Translations under genes and position numbers: made by a program
NCBI RefSeq assembly: GCF_016862975.1
Contig: NZ_BONZ01000013.1
Location: forward strand, 434,001 to 498,000
DNA: 64,000 nucleotides
From: Rugosimonospora africana
GTDB lineage: Bacteria > Actinomycetota > Actinomycetes > Mycobacteriales > Micromonosporaceae
Direction: 5' to 3'
Notes under the pieces: generated by a model
Told to the model about the DNA's origin: nothing
The model's input: the letters and a program-made list of their open reading frames with translations, nothing else
The model's database searches: none
Shown: positions 30,780 through 38,972 of the stretch, piece after piece
Layout: each line of letters starts with the position of its first letter
Numbering within the stretch: the stretch's first letter is position 1

Positions 30780-31760
30780 ATGAGCAAGCAGATGGAGGGC
30801 GACAACCCGCACCGGCGCAAGCTGGCTCAGAAGGCTCGCAGCGAGGGGCGCCAGCCCAGCGAGTCGGGGGCCACGCTGGGCTCCACGAAACAGCCGAACC
30901 AGGCGTCACACGGGCAACGCCAGGGTCCGCCGCCGGTCGGGGCGCACAAGCCGGCCGCAGGATCCCAGTCGCGCCAGACCCGGCCGTCGCCCAGCCCTTC
31001 GTGGCCCCGTCCCGATCCCGAACTGACCGGTACGGCACCGCCGCCGGAGCCGCTGGTCATGCGGTACCGGGAGGTCGTCGGTGAGGTCGGCCGGCGCATC
31101 GGGGTCGGATTCGAGGAGGCGAAATCGGCCGCCGAGGCCACGGTGACCGTACTGGCCCGGGCGTTGAACGCGACCGACCGGGAACGGTTCCTCGGCAAGG
31201 TACCGGCCGAGCTGCACGAGGACTACGCGGTCAACGTGCCGTACCCGCCCCGGGGCCTGCAAGGCTTCGTCGAGGAGGTCGGTCGCATTTCGCACCGGAC
31301 GCCGGATGTCGCCCGGTATCAGGCGCAGACCGTGATCAGTGTGCTGAGCGAGCAGGACGACGGGCTGGTCGAGTCGCTGTACCTGCCGCCCGACCTGCGT
31401 GATCTGGTCGAGCCGCCGCCGCAGCCCGGGGGCGGGCTGGTCGACTCCAGCGGGGGACCCTCGCCACTGGACGACGGCGAACTGCGTGCCGCGCTGGGCC
31501 GGCTGCCGTACTGGTCGGGCAACCGCCGCGCGCTGACCCGCACGATCACCCTGCCGGCCGCCAACCTGGACCGGGTGCTGGCCCAGATCGAGTCGGTGCG
31601 GCGCGACCTGGGGCGGGGGCCGCGGGTGACCCGGGCCGACCGGGACAATGCCACGCTGGTGGTGCGTACCACGAGCGTGGACGCCGTCACCGCGGCGGAC
31701 GTCGAACTCGCGCACCGGCTGGATGACGCGATCGACGCCGCCGGCGCCGGGATCGCCTGA
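30780..31760 (+). CDS. DUF2267 protein fused to a pterin dehydratase-like domain
   Basis: 326 residues. The first ~90 are disordered, basic and Pro/Gln-rich (NPHRRKLAQKARSEGRQPSE is the start). Residues ~95-200 match DUF2267: VVGEVGRRIGVGFEEAKSAA, VLARALNATDRERFLGKVPA, then GFVEEVGRISHRTPDVA. Residues ~238-326 resemble the pterin-4a-carbinolamine dehydratase fold: ALGRLPYWSGNRRALTRTIT and ATLVVRTTSVDAVTAADVEL with AHRLDDAIDAAG. Catalytic His residues of true dehydratases are not obvious, so the domain may be structural. No signal peptide. Stress-related expression is common for DUF2267 genes; a role here is unknown. Confidence 0.72.
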   Translation: MSKQMEGDNPHRRKLAQKARSEGRQPSESGATLGSTKQPNQASHGQRQGPPPVGAHKPAAGSQSRQTRPSPSPSWPRPDPELTGTAPPPEPLVMRYREVVGEVGRRIGVGFEEAKSAAEATVTVLARALNATDRERFLGKVPAELHEDYAVNVPYPPRGLQGFVEEVGRISHRTPDVARYQAQTVISVLSEQDDGLVESLYLPPDLRDLVEPPPQPGGGLVDSSGGPSPLDDGELRAALGRLPYWSGNRRALTRTITLPAANLDRVLAQIESVRRDLGRGPRVTRADRDNATLVVRTTSVDAVTAADVELAHRLDDAIDAAGAGIA

Positions 31761-31861
31761 GCGCAGCCGGAGCTGATTTGTGGCGGAGGCGAGCACAGGC
31801 CCGTGCAGCTCAGCCTGAGCGCAGCCGGAGCTGATTTGTGGCGGAGGCGAGTACAGGCCCG
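31755..31861. repeat. 49-bp direct repeat pair in intergenic DNA
   Basis: 31755-31803 and 31813-31861 are identical except at one base, separated by 9 bases. The first copy contains the stop codon of the DUF2267 gene, so the duplication includes the gene's last two codons. Confidence 0.85.
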
Positions 31862-31888
31862 CGTTGCGCTGCTGAATCCGCCTGCGGG

Positions 31889-32350
31889 TCAGTCGCCGGA
31901 ACCGAGCAGCCGGGCGACGATCCGGTCCAGCGCGGCGATGTCGGCCGAGTCCAGCTGGAGTACCGGCTCCGGGGGCTCGTTGAGGATGTCCTCGGCCCGT
32001 CGTGCGGCCGCCACCCCGTCGGGCGTCGCGGTGACGATCTTCGACCGCCGGTCGGTGGGGTGCGCGCTGCGCGCCACGAGCCCGCGCCGCTCCAGGTCGC
32101 CGACGACCAGCGTGGTGTACGGCGCGTCGGTGGACAGCCGGGCGGCCAGCTCCCGCATGGTCAGCGGTTCCTCGGCGAGATACCGCAGCGCCTTGACCCG
32201 GATGAAGCTCATGTCGAGCGAGTCGCAGACCTCTTTGCGCCGGTCGTACCGGTCCAGGACCAGCGCGCGGATCCCGCGCCAGGCCCGGGCCTCCAGCGCG
32301 GCGCGCTGATCCGGCGTCTGCCGCCGTGCGGCCGGCGCCCCGCCGTTCAT
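31889..32350 (-). CDS. MarR-family regulator
   Basis: 153 residues. The winged helix is clear: ALRYLAEEPLTMRELAARLS, YTTLVVGDLERRGLVAR, then the wing PTDRRSKIVTATPDG. It follows the MFS exporter gene on the same strand after 13 bases, so both are probably one transcript controlled by the regulator itself through the dyad at 33821-33860. MarR proteins release DNA when they bind phenolic or drug-like ligands or are oxidised; no Cys sensor is evident. Confidence 0.9.
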   Translation of the reverse strand: MNGGAPAARRQTPDQRAALEARAWRGIRALVLDRYDRRKEVCDSLDMSFIRVKALRYLAEEPLTMRELAARLSTDAPYTTLVVGDLERRGLVARSAHPTDRRSKIVTATPDGVAAARRAEDILNEPPEPVLQLDSADIAALDRIVARLLGSGD

Positions 32351-32363
32351 CCGTGTCCTCCGT

Positions 32364-33809
32364 TCATCGCACGCCCGCCGGCACCTTCGGTGACTCGGTG
32401 GAGAACTCGGCCGCGACGTTGGCCGCGGTCTGCCGGGCCCACCGCCCGGTGGTGATGAAGCCCAGCGCGAGGATCACCAGGCCGCACCCCACGATAATGA
32501 GCCAACCCGCGTGGCTGGCGGAGGCGAAGCCGACCCGCAGCGGCCCGTGGACCGCCGAGGTGACCACCGACCCCACCACCGCGATGCCGAGCGACTGGCC
32601 GACCTGCCGGCTCGTGGACGCGACCGCCGCCGCGACGCCGGCCTGTGACACCGGCATGCCGGACACGGCGGTGTTGGTGATCGGCGGGTTCAGCAGGCCG
32701 AAGCCGATGCCGAAGATGACGTACGACGCGATCAGCAGCGCGATCGGTGTCCGCTCGGTGAGGTTGACCAGCAGTCCGGCCCCGAGCGCCATCGCGATCC
32801 CGCCGGCCGCCAGTGGCAGCCGGGCGCCGCGTGCGCTGACAAGCCGGCCGGCCAGCGGCGCGCACAGCGACATGACCAGCGCCAGCGGCAGGGTGAGCAG
32901 CCCGGAGTCCAGTGCCGAGTAGCCGCGCGCGTCCTGCAGGTACAGCGTGTTGAGGAAGAGGAACGAGCCGATCCCGCCGAACCCGCAGATGGCGATGATG
33001 GTCGCCCCGCTGAACGGCGCGCTGCGGAAGAACCGTAGGTCGAGCAGGGGTTCCGGGCGCCGCGGCTCGTACCGCAGCAGGCCGATCACGGCGGCGATCG
33101 CGACCAGGAAGCAGCCGAGGATCTCAGGCGAGGACCAGCCCCGGCCCGGTCCCTCGATGATTCCGTAGGTCAGCGTCGCCAGCGTGAGGAACACCAGGAC
33201 CTGGCCGACCGGGTCCACGCGGCGGCTCCGGGCCGCCCGGGACTCGGGAACGAACACAGCAGTCAGCACGATCGCGGCCACCACGACCGGAATGTTGATC
33301 CAGAAGATGGACTGCCAACCGATCGACTGGACGAGCAGGCCGCCGACTGTCGGGCCGAGCGCGAAGCTGATGCCGACCACGCCGCCCCACACGCCGATCG
33401 CCTTGGCACGCTGCCGCCGGTCGGTGAACACGTTGGTGATGATGGACATCGCGACCGGGTTGAGCATCGAGCCACCGATCGCCTGCAGGGCACGGAACCC
33501 GACGAGCGTGCCGATGTTCGGAGCGAGGCTGCACAGCAGCGAGCCGACCCCGAAGATGACCAGCCCGATCTGGAAGACCCTGCGCCGGCCGACCCGGTCC
33601 GCGGTCGAGCCGGACAGCATCAACAGGCTCGCCAGGACCAGGGTGTACGCGTCGATGGTCCACTGCAGCCCGGAGACCGAGGCGTGCAGGTCGCGCTGGA
33701 TGGCCGGGAGCGCGACGTTCACGATCGTGTTGTCCAGCGAGACGATGAACAGGCTCAGGCAGCAGATCGCCAAGATCAAGTATCGGCGACGGTCGCTGAG
33801 TTCGGGCAC
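32364..33809 (-). CDS. MFS multidrug exporter, DHA2 (14-helix) family
   Basis: 481 residues with about fourteen helices. Early SLDNTIVNVALPAIQRDLHA carries the D1 motif of drug/H+ antiporters, DRVGRRRVFQIGLVIFGVGS is motif A, and FALGPTVGGLLVQSIGWQSI is motif C, all typical of EmrB/QacA-type exporters. It should expel drugs or a secondary metabolite using the proton gradient. It is followed by a MarR regulator gene and preceded by an 11-base inverted repeat, the standard layout of a MarR-controlled efflux operon. Confidence 0.92.
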   Translation of the reverse strand: MPELSDRRRYLILAICCLSLFIVSLDNTIVNVALPAIQRDLHASVSGLQWTIDAYTLVLASLLMLSGSTADRVGRRRVFQIGLVIFGVGSLLCSLAPNIGTLVGFRALQAIGGSMLNPVAMSIITNVFTDRRQRAKAIGVWGGVVGISFALGPTVGGLLVQSIGWQSIFWINIPVVVAAIVLTAVFVPESRAARSRRVDPVGQVLVFLTLATLTYGIIEGPGRGWSSPEILGCFLVAIAAVIGLLRYEPRRPEPLLDLRFFRSAPFSGATIIAICGFGGIGSFLFLNTLYLQDARGYSALDSGLLTLPLALVMSLCAPLAGRLVSARGARLPLAAGGIAMALGAGLLVNLTERTPIALLIASYVIFGIGFGLLNPPITNTAVSGMPVSQAGVAAAVASTSRQVGQSLGIAVVGSVVTSAVHGPLRVGFASASHAGWLIIVGCGLVILALGFITTGRWARQTAANVAAEFSTESPKVPAGVR

Positions 33810-33820
33810 CAGGCAACCCC

Positions 33821-33860
33821 ATTAGTTGTACGAGTGAAACATTTTCAAAGTACAACTAAT
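33821..33860. promoter_or_regulatory. MarR-type operator: ATTAGTTGTAC inverted repeat
   Basis: ATTAGTTGTAC at 33821-33831 and its exact reverse complement at 33850-33860, with 18 bases between. The first half begins 12 bases before the MFS start codon. The AT-rich sequence is exceptional in this genome. It should bind the MarR product encoded downstream. Confidence 0.75.
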
Positions 33861-33912
33861 TTTTGGGCGCGGACCAGTGATCTGGGTCCCTCGTGATTCC
33901 GCTCTCGGTTCG

Positions 33913-34692
33913 TCAGACCCGGGCGGTGTCCCGCCGGAACAGCCGCATGGCCCCGAAGCCGAACAGTGCCGTCCAGATCACGACGTTCGCCACCGCAGTT
34001 GCGGTGAACCCGCCGACCAGTGGGGAGCGGGCGATCACGCCGACGCCGTATACCGGGGTGAACTTGGCGATGTCCTGGAGCGTGTGCGAGAACACATCGA
34101 GCGGTACGAACACTCCGCCGAACACGGCGAGTATCGCCAGCAGCGGACCGACGTACTGCATCACGTTTTCCGAGGGCAGCAGGAAGCCCACGAACAGGCC
34201 GAACGCGGCGAACACCAGCGAGCACAGCCAGGCGGCCAGCGCGGACAGGAGCCACACGTGCAGCGGCATCCGCACGCCGGTCAGCGCGCCGACCACGAAC
34301 ACCACCACCACCGCGATCAGGCCGAGGACCATCGCGGTGACGAGCTTCATCAGCACGTACGCGACCGGCCGCAGCGGGGTGAGCCGCAGCTGGCGGCTCC
34401 AGCCGAGGCTGCGCTCGACAGCCACCGCCGCGCCGCCGGACGTCGTGCCCACCATCGCGCCGTACACCGCCATGCTGATCATGATGTATGCGAGCGCGGA
34501 GTGGCCGGCCAGCACCTCGTGCTTGGCCGGTAGCCCGAAGAGTACGAAGAAGACGGTCGGGAAGATCAGGATGAAGACGAGCGTCCGGCGGTTGCGCAGT
34601 ACCCGGCGGATCTCCAACCGCAGCGCGGTGAGGTTGAGCCCGCCGAGCGGCGGCACCTGCCGCGTCTGTGGTTGCGCGGTGCTCGACGTCAT
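33913..34692 (-). CDS. ABC-2 type transporter permease
   Basis: 259 residues with six helices. RNRRTLVFILIFPTVFFVLF is the first helix entry, followed by a loop with GTTSGGAAVAVERSLGW (the ABC-2 conserved segment), and VFVPLDVFSHTLQDIAKFTP marks the typical last-loop motif before the final helix. It pairs with the ATPase whose gene overlaps its start by four bases. Together they form a drug- or lipid-export ABC system, substrate unknown. Confidence 0.9.
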   Translation of the reverse strand: MTSSTAQPQTRQVPPLGGLNLTALRLEIRRVLRNRRTLVFILIFPTVFFVLFGLPAKHEVLAGHSALAYIMISMAVYGAMVGTTSGGAAVAVERSLGWSRQLRLTPLRPVAYVLMKLVTAMVLGLIAVVVVFVVGALTGVRMPLHVWLLSALAAWLCSLVFAAFGLFVGFLLPSENVMQYVGPLLAILAVFGGVFVPLDVFSHTLQDIAKFTPVYGVGVIARSPLVGGFTATAVANVVIWTALFGFGAMRLFRRDTARV

Positions 34693-35621
34693 CGTTCGCT
34701 CCCCGTGGCCGCGGCAATGGTCTCCGGCGCGTCATCGCTGGTCAGCGCGATGAACGCTTCTTCCAGGTTTCTGGAAGTGATCTCCAGGTCGCGCGCTTCC
34801 GTCTGCGTCAGCAGGTGACGGGCCACGCCGTCGGAGTCCGCCGCGCGTACCACGACGGTGTCGCCGTGCAGCTCCACCGACTCCACGCCGGGCAGCGCCG
34901 CCAGCGCCGCCTGATCGGCGCCGGGCAAGGTGGCCCGGACGACCCGGCCCGACGCGAGAGCCTTGATCTCGCCAGTGGTGCCGTCCGCGACGATGCTGCC
35001 CTGCCGGATCAGCACGATGCGGTCGGCGTACGCGTCGGCCTCGTCCAGGTAGTGCGTGGCGAACATGACGGTCCGGCCGTGCTCGGCGTCCTTCCGGATG
35101 GCGGACCAGAACTCGCGCCGCCCCTCGACGTCCATGCCGGCCGTGGGCTCGTCGAGCAGCAGCAGCCGGGGATCGGACAGCAGCGCGAGCGCGAACCGCA
35201 GCCGCTGCTGCTGGCCGCCCGAGCACTTGCCGACCCGCCGGTCCGCGATGTCGGTGATGCCGGCCCGCTCCAGTACCTCGGCGACCGACCGGGCGTGCGC
35301 GTACAGCGACGCCGTGTACTGCAGGGTCTCCCCGACCGTGAAGTCCTTGAGCAGGCCGCCGGTCTGCATCACGGCGGACACCTCACCTCGGGCGATCGCT
35401 TCGGCCGGTGTCTTGCCGTAGACCCGGACCGTGCCGGCGTCCGGCCGGCTCAGGCCGAGCAGCATGTCGATCGTCGTGGTCTTGCCGGCACCGTTCGGTC
35501 CGAGGAAGGCGACAATTTCGCCGGACTCCACGGCGAGCGTGAGGTCGTTGACCGCCGTCACCGGCCCGAACCGCTTGGTCAGCCCGCGCAGGTCCACCGC
35601 GAGTTCCTGGTCTGTGGCCAC
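34689..35621 (-). CDS. ABC exporter ATP-binding protein (DrrA type)
   Basis: 310 residues; GTG preceded by GGGGGGAG. Walker A is GPNGAGKTT, the signature CSGGQQQRLRFALALLSDP, Walker B LLLLDEPTAGMD, and the switch His follows in MFATHYLDEADAYA. The C-terminal extension (residues ~215-310) resembles the regulatory tail of DrrA-like drug exporters. The gene overlaps the permease start (ATGA). A copy of the 50-bp dispersed repeat lies 13 bases upstream of its start codon. Confidence 0.93.
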   Translation of the reverse strand: MATDQELAVDLRGLTKRFGPVTAVNDLTLAVESGEIVAFLGPNGAGKTTTIDMLLGLSRPDAGTVRVYGKTPAEAIARGEVSAVMQTGGLLKDFTVGETLQYTASLYAHARSVAEVLERAGITDIADRRVGKCSGGQQQRLRFALALLSDPRLLLLDEPTAGMDVEGRREFWSAIRKDAEHGRTVMFATHYLDEADAYADRIVLIRQGSIVADGTTGEIKALASGRVVRATLPGADQAALAALPGVESVELHGDTVVVRAADSDGVARHLLTQTEARDLEITSRNLEEAFIALTSDDAPETIAAATGSER

Positions 35622-35634
35622 GGGCTCTCCCCCC

Positions 35635-35684
35635 GACTGGTCTGGGTCGTAGCGCGGCCTCGGACGCGCCGAGCCAGACTGGTC
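35635..35684. repeat. 50-bp dispersed intergenic repeat, copy C
   Basis: Bounded by GACTGGTC at both ends and differing from copy A (2902-2951) at only a few positions, 33 kb away. It occupies the leader of the ABC ATPase gene. Confidence 0.75.
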
Positions 35685-35804
35685 GCCGTCCCCATCTGGT
35701 CGTGGGAAGCATAGGCCACGGCGGCCGGGCACAGGGGGCGGCGAACCTGCCGAGGCGGAAACCGGCCGGCGGACCAGCGGAGATGGCGTCGTTACCATGG
35801 CGCC

Positions 35805-36785
35805 ATGGATCTGATCTCCCTGGACGACGTCAACCGGGCCGCCGACGTGATCGAGGGCGTCGCGGTACGCACGCCGCTGCTGCCCGCCCGGTGGGCGCAG
35901 GAGCGCGGCGGCGACGCGACCGGTGACGGCGGCCTGTGGCTCAAGCCGGAGAGCCTCCAGCCGATCGGGGCGTTCAAGATCCGAGGGGCCTACCACGCCA
36001 TCGCGTCGCTGCCGGCCGGGCGGCGGGCGGCCGGCGTCATCGCGCACTCGTCCGGCAACCACGCGCAAGCGGTCGCGTACGCCGCGCGGGCGTTCTCCGT
36101 GCCGTGCGTGGTGGTCATGCCGAACGTCTCGGCGCCCACGAAGATCGCCGCGACCGAGGCGCTGGGCGCCCGGGTGGTGCTGGTCGAACCGGACCAGCGG
36201 GAGATTGTCACGAGCGAGCTGGCCGAGGCGGAGGGGTACGCGATCATTCCGCCGTACGACCACCCCGACGTCATCGCCGGCCAGGGCACCGTGGGTCTGG
36301 AGATCGTCGCTGACCTGCCGATCGTCGACGTGGTACTGGTACCGGTCGGGGGCGGTGGCCTCGCGTCCGGGGTGGCGACCGCGGTCAAGGCGCTGCGGCC
36401 GTCCACCGCGGTCATCGGGGTGGAGCCGGAGCTTGCCGCCGACGCGCAGGAGAGCCTGCGTGAGGGGCGACTGATCAGCTGGTCGGCCGAGCGGACCTAC
36501 CGCACGGCGGCCGACGGCCTGCGTACCCCCACGTCCGAACTGACCCTGGCGCACCTGGCGGCCCGGCTGGACGGCATCATCACGGTCTCGGAGGACGAGA
36601 TCCTGGACACCGTGGGACAGCTCGCCCGCTCCGCCCGGCTCGTGGTGGAGCCGAGCGGAGCGGTGTCGGTCGCCGGGTATCTGCACCACCGTTCGGAGTT
36701 GCCGCCGGGCCTGACCGTCGCGGTCATCTCCGGCGGCAACATCGATCCCGCGCTGCTCGCCCGGCTGGTGACACCAGCCGCCTGA
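35805..36785 (+). CDS. PLP-dependent threonine/serine dehydratase
   Basis: 326 residues, the length of catabolic-type enzymes or serine racemases without an ACT regulatory domain. ESLQPIGAFKIRGAYHA contains the PLP Lys, SSGNHAQAVAYAAR is the substrate-binding loop, and PVGGGGLASGVA is the glycine-rich phosphate-binding loop. It deaminates threonine to 2-oxobutanoate or serine to pyruvate. The last codons form a short hairpin, and the gene converges with oligopeptidase B with only three bases between stops. Confidence 0.9.
   Translation: MDLISLDDVNRAADVIEGVAVRTPLLPARWAQERGGDATGDGGLWLKPESLQPIGAFKIRGAYHAIASLPAGRRAAGVIAHSSGNHAQAVAYAARAFSVPCVVVMPNVSAPTKIAATEALGARVVLVEPDQREIVTSELAEAEGYAIIPPYDHPDVIAGQGTVGLEIVADLPIVDVVLVPVGGGGLASGVATAVKALRPSTAVIGVEPELAADAQESLREGRLISWSAERTYRTAADGLRTPTSELTLAHLAARLDGIITVSEDEILDTVGQLARSARLVVEPSGAVSVAGYLHHRSELPPGLTVAVISGGNIDPALLARLVTPAA
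36762..36780. terminator. hairpin inside the last codons of the dehydratase gene
   Basis: CGGCTGG-TGACA-CCAGCCG, a 7-bp stem with 5-base loop, ends two bases before the stop. Since only three bases separate the convergent stops, terminator function here would have to be encoded within the coding sequence. Confidence 0.55.
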
Positions 36786-36788
36786 CGG

Positions 36789-38888
36789 TCAGCCTCCGGC
36801 CGGGGCGAACCGGTCGAGCACCCAGGCGATGACGAACGCCTCGTCCTTCCAGGCGTTGTACCGGCCAGACGGTCCGCCGTGCCCGGCCTCCATCTCGGTC
36901 TTCAGCAGCACGTCGGAGCGGGGCGAACGGTCGCGCAGCCGGGCCACCCACTTCGCCGGCTCGTGGTAGAGCACCCGGGTGTCGTTGAGGCTGGTCATGG
37001 CGAGGATCGCCGGGTAGTCCACTGTGGACACGTTCTCGTACGGCGTGTACGACTTCATGTACTCGTACACCTCGGGGTTCTCCAGCGGGTTGCCCCACTC
37101 CTCCCACTCGGTGACGGTCAGCGGCAACGACGGGTCGAGGATCGAGTTGAGCGCGTCCACGAACGGCACCTGCGCGACGATGCCGGCGAACGCGTCCGGT
37201 GCCAGGTTGGCCACCGCACCCATCAGCAGCCCGCCCGCCGAGCCGCCGCGCGCGACCAGCCGGTCCGGGGCCGTCCAGCGCTCGTAGACCAGGTGCCGGG
37301 CGCACGCGACGAAATCGCTGAACGTGTTCTTCTTCGCCAGCATCTTGCCGTTGTCGTACCAGGCCCGGCCCAGTTCGCCGCCGCCGCGCACGTGCGCCAC
37401 GGCGAACACCACGCCACGGTCCAGCAGGGACAGCCGGGAGATGGAGAACCCCGGGTCGATGCTGTGCTCGTACGAGCCGTAGCCGTAGAGCAGCATCGGG
37501 GCGGAGCGGTCCCGGGGTACCCCCTTGCGGCAGACCAGAGACACCGGCACCCGGGTGCCGTCGTCGGCCAGCGCCCACTCCCGGTGCTGCTCGTAGTCCT
37601 CCGGCCGGTACGGCTCACCGGACGGGGAGGGGAGCACCGGGTAGCGCTTGCGCAGCACCAACTCGCCGGTACCGAGGTTGCAGTCGAAGATCGAGCCAGG
37701 CGTCACCATCGACGTGTAGCTCAGCCGGAACACGTCGGTGTCGTACTCCAGGTTGTCGTCCGGCCCCACCGAGTACAGCGGCTCGGGGAACTGCATGTCG
37801 TACTGGCCGCCCCCGTCCAGCGGCAGCACGCGCAGGCCGGTCAGGCCGTCCTTGCGCAGCGACACCACCAGGTACCGGCTGAACGCGTCGACCGACAGCA
37901 GTCGGGTGCCGCGCTCGTGCTCGATGAGCGTGGTCCATCCGCCGGGCCCGTCGACCGGCGTGTACGCCAGCGCGAAGTCCTCGGCACCGTCGTTGTGCAG
38001 GATCAGGAAGCGGTGACCGTGGTGCTCGACGGAGTACTCCACACCCTGCCGGCGTGGTGCGATGACGGTCGGGGCGGCCAGCGGTTCGGCGGCCGGAATG
38101 AAGCTGACCTCGGACGTCAGCTTGCTGGACACGTCGATCAGGATGAACCGCTCCGAGCGGGTCAGCTCGACGCCGACCCAGAAGCGCTCGTCCGGCTCCT
38201 CGTAGACGACCTGGTCGGTGTCCGCCGCGGTGCCCAGGACGTGCCGCCACACCCGGTACGGCCGCCAGCTCTCGTCGACCGTCAGATAGAACAGTGTCGA
38301 CGCGTCGGACGACCAGGCCGAGCCGTAGAACGTGTCCGGGATCTGGTCGGGCAGCACCTCGCCGGTGGACAGGTCCTTGACCTGGAGCGTGAACCGCTCG
38401 TCGCCGGCGAAGTCGGTGGAGTAGGCGAGCCAGCGGCCGTCCGGAGACACGTCGAACGCGCCGAGCGAGAAGAAGTCGTGTCCCTGCGCCAACTCGTTGC
38501 CGTCGAGCAGGATCTCCTCACCCGGCAGCGCGGCGCCGTCGCCGGTGTCCGGCGGGTCGACCTCGCCCGGCTCGACCGCGCGCCGGCAGTAGATGCCGTA
38601 CTGCTGCCCCTCGACCGTACGGGTGTAGTACCAGTACTGGCCCTTGCGCGCCGGTACGGACAGGTCGGTCTCCTGGGTACGAGCCTTGATCTCGCCGAAC
38701 ACGGTCTCCCGCAGGCCGGCCAGGTGCGCCGTCCGGCTCTCCGTGTACGTGTTCTCCGCGGTCAGGTACCCGATGGTGTCCGGATTTTCCTTGTCGGCGA
38801 GCCAGAAATACTCGTCGCCGACCGAATCGCCGTGCTGAACCCGTTCGTGGGGAACCTTTTTCGCCACCGGTGGCTGAGAACTCGTCAC
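36789..38888 (-). CDS. ptrB: oligopeptidase B (prolyl oligopeptidase family, S9A)
   Basis: 699 residues. An N-terminal seven-bladed propeller (from ~70 to 420) precedes the alpha/beta-hydrolase domain. There LLYGYGSYEHSIDPGFS, AHVRGGGELGRAWYDNGK, the nucleophile ARGGSAGGLLMGAVANL, QVPFVD and the catalytic-His segment EAGHGGPSGRYNAW are all visible. The enzyme cuts short peptides after basic residues in the cytoplasm. A TTGACA-N14-TAGTCT element ends 8 bases before the GTG, so a leaderless transcript is possible, though the spacer is short. Confidence 0.93.
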   Translation of the reverse strand: MTSSQPPVAKKVPHERVQHGDSVGDEYFWLADKENPDTIGYLTAENTYTESRTAHLAGLRETVFGEIKARTQETDLSVPARKGQYWYYTRTVEGQQYGIYCRRAVEPGEVDPPDTGDGAALPGEEILLDGNELAQGHDFFSLGAFDVSPDGRWLAYSTDFAGDERFTLQVKDLSTGEVLPDQIPDTFYGSAWSSDASTLFYLTVDESWRPYRVWRHVLGTAADTDQVVYEEPDERFWVGVELTRSERFILIDVSSKLTSEVSFIPAAEPLAAPTVIAPRRQGVEYSVEHHGHRFLILHNDGAEDFALAYTPVDGPGGWTTLIEHERGTRLLSVDAFSRYLVVSLRKDGLTGLRVLPLDGGGQYDMQFPEPLYSVGPDDNLEYDTDVFRLSYTSMVTPGSIFDCNLGTGELVLRKRYPVLPSPSGEPYRPEDYEQHREWALADDGTRVPVSLVCRKGVPRDRSAPMLLYGYGSYEHSIDPGFSISRLSLLDRGVVFAVAHVRGGGELGRAWYDNGKMLAKKNTFSDFVACARHLVYERWTAPDRLVARGGSAGGLLMGAVANLAPDAFAGIVAQVPFVDALNSILDPSLPLTVTEWEEWGNPLENPEVYEYMKSYTPYENVSTVDYPAILAMTSLNDTRVLYHEPAKWVARLRDRSPRSDVLLKTEMEAGHGGPSGRYNAWKDEAFVIAWVLDRFAPAGG

Positions 38889-38972
38889 GAGCGCTGAGAC
38901 TACCCGTTCGGCCCAATGTCAAGCCCTGACACTGAGGTCGCACACTCGTACGATGGTCCGGTGGGGCTCCCC

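Noticed and set aside
34689-36689. Extension of the ABC ATPase frame far upstream
   Set aside because: The extra residues run antisense through the dehydratase gene and across a dispersed repeat; the GTG at 35621 has a clear ribosome site and begins the ATPase fold.
38889-38930. TTGACA...TAGTCT promoter for oligopeptidase B
   Set aside because: The spacer is only 14 bases, so it is noted with the gene but not listed as a separate promoter.
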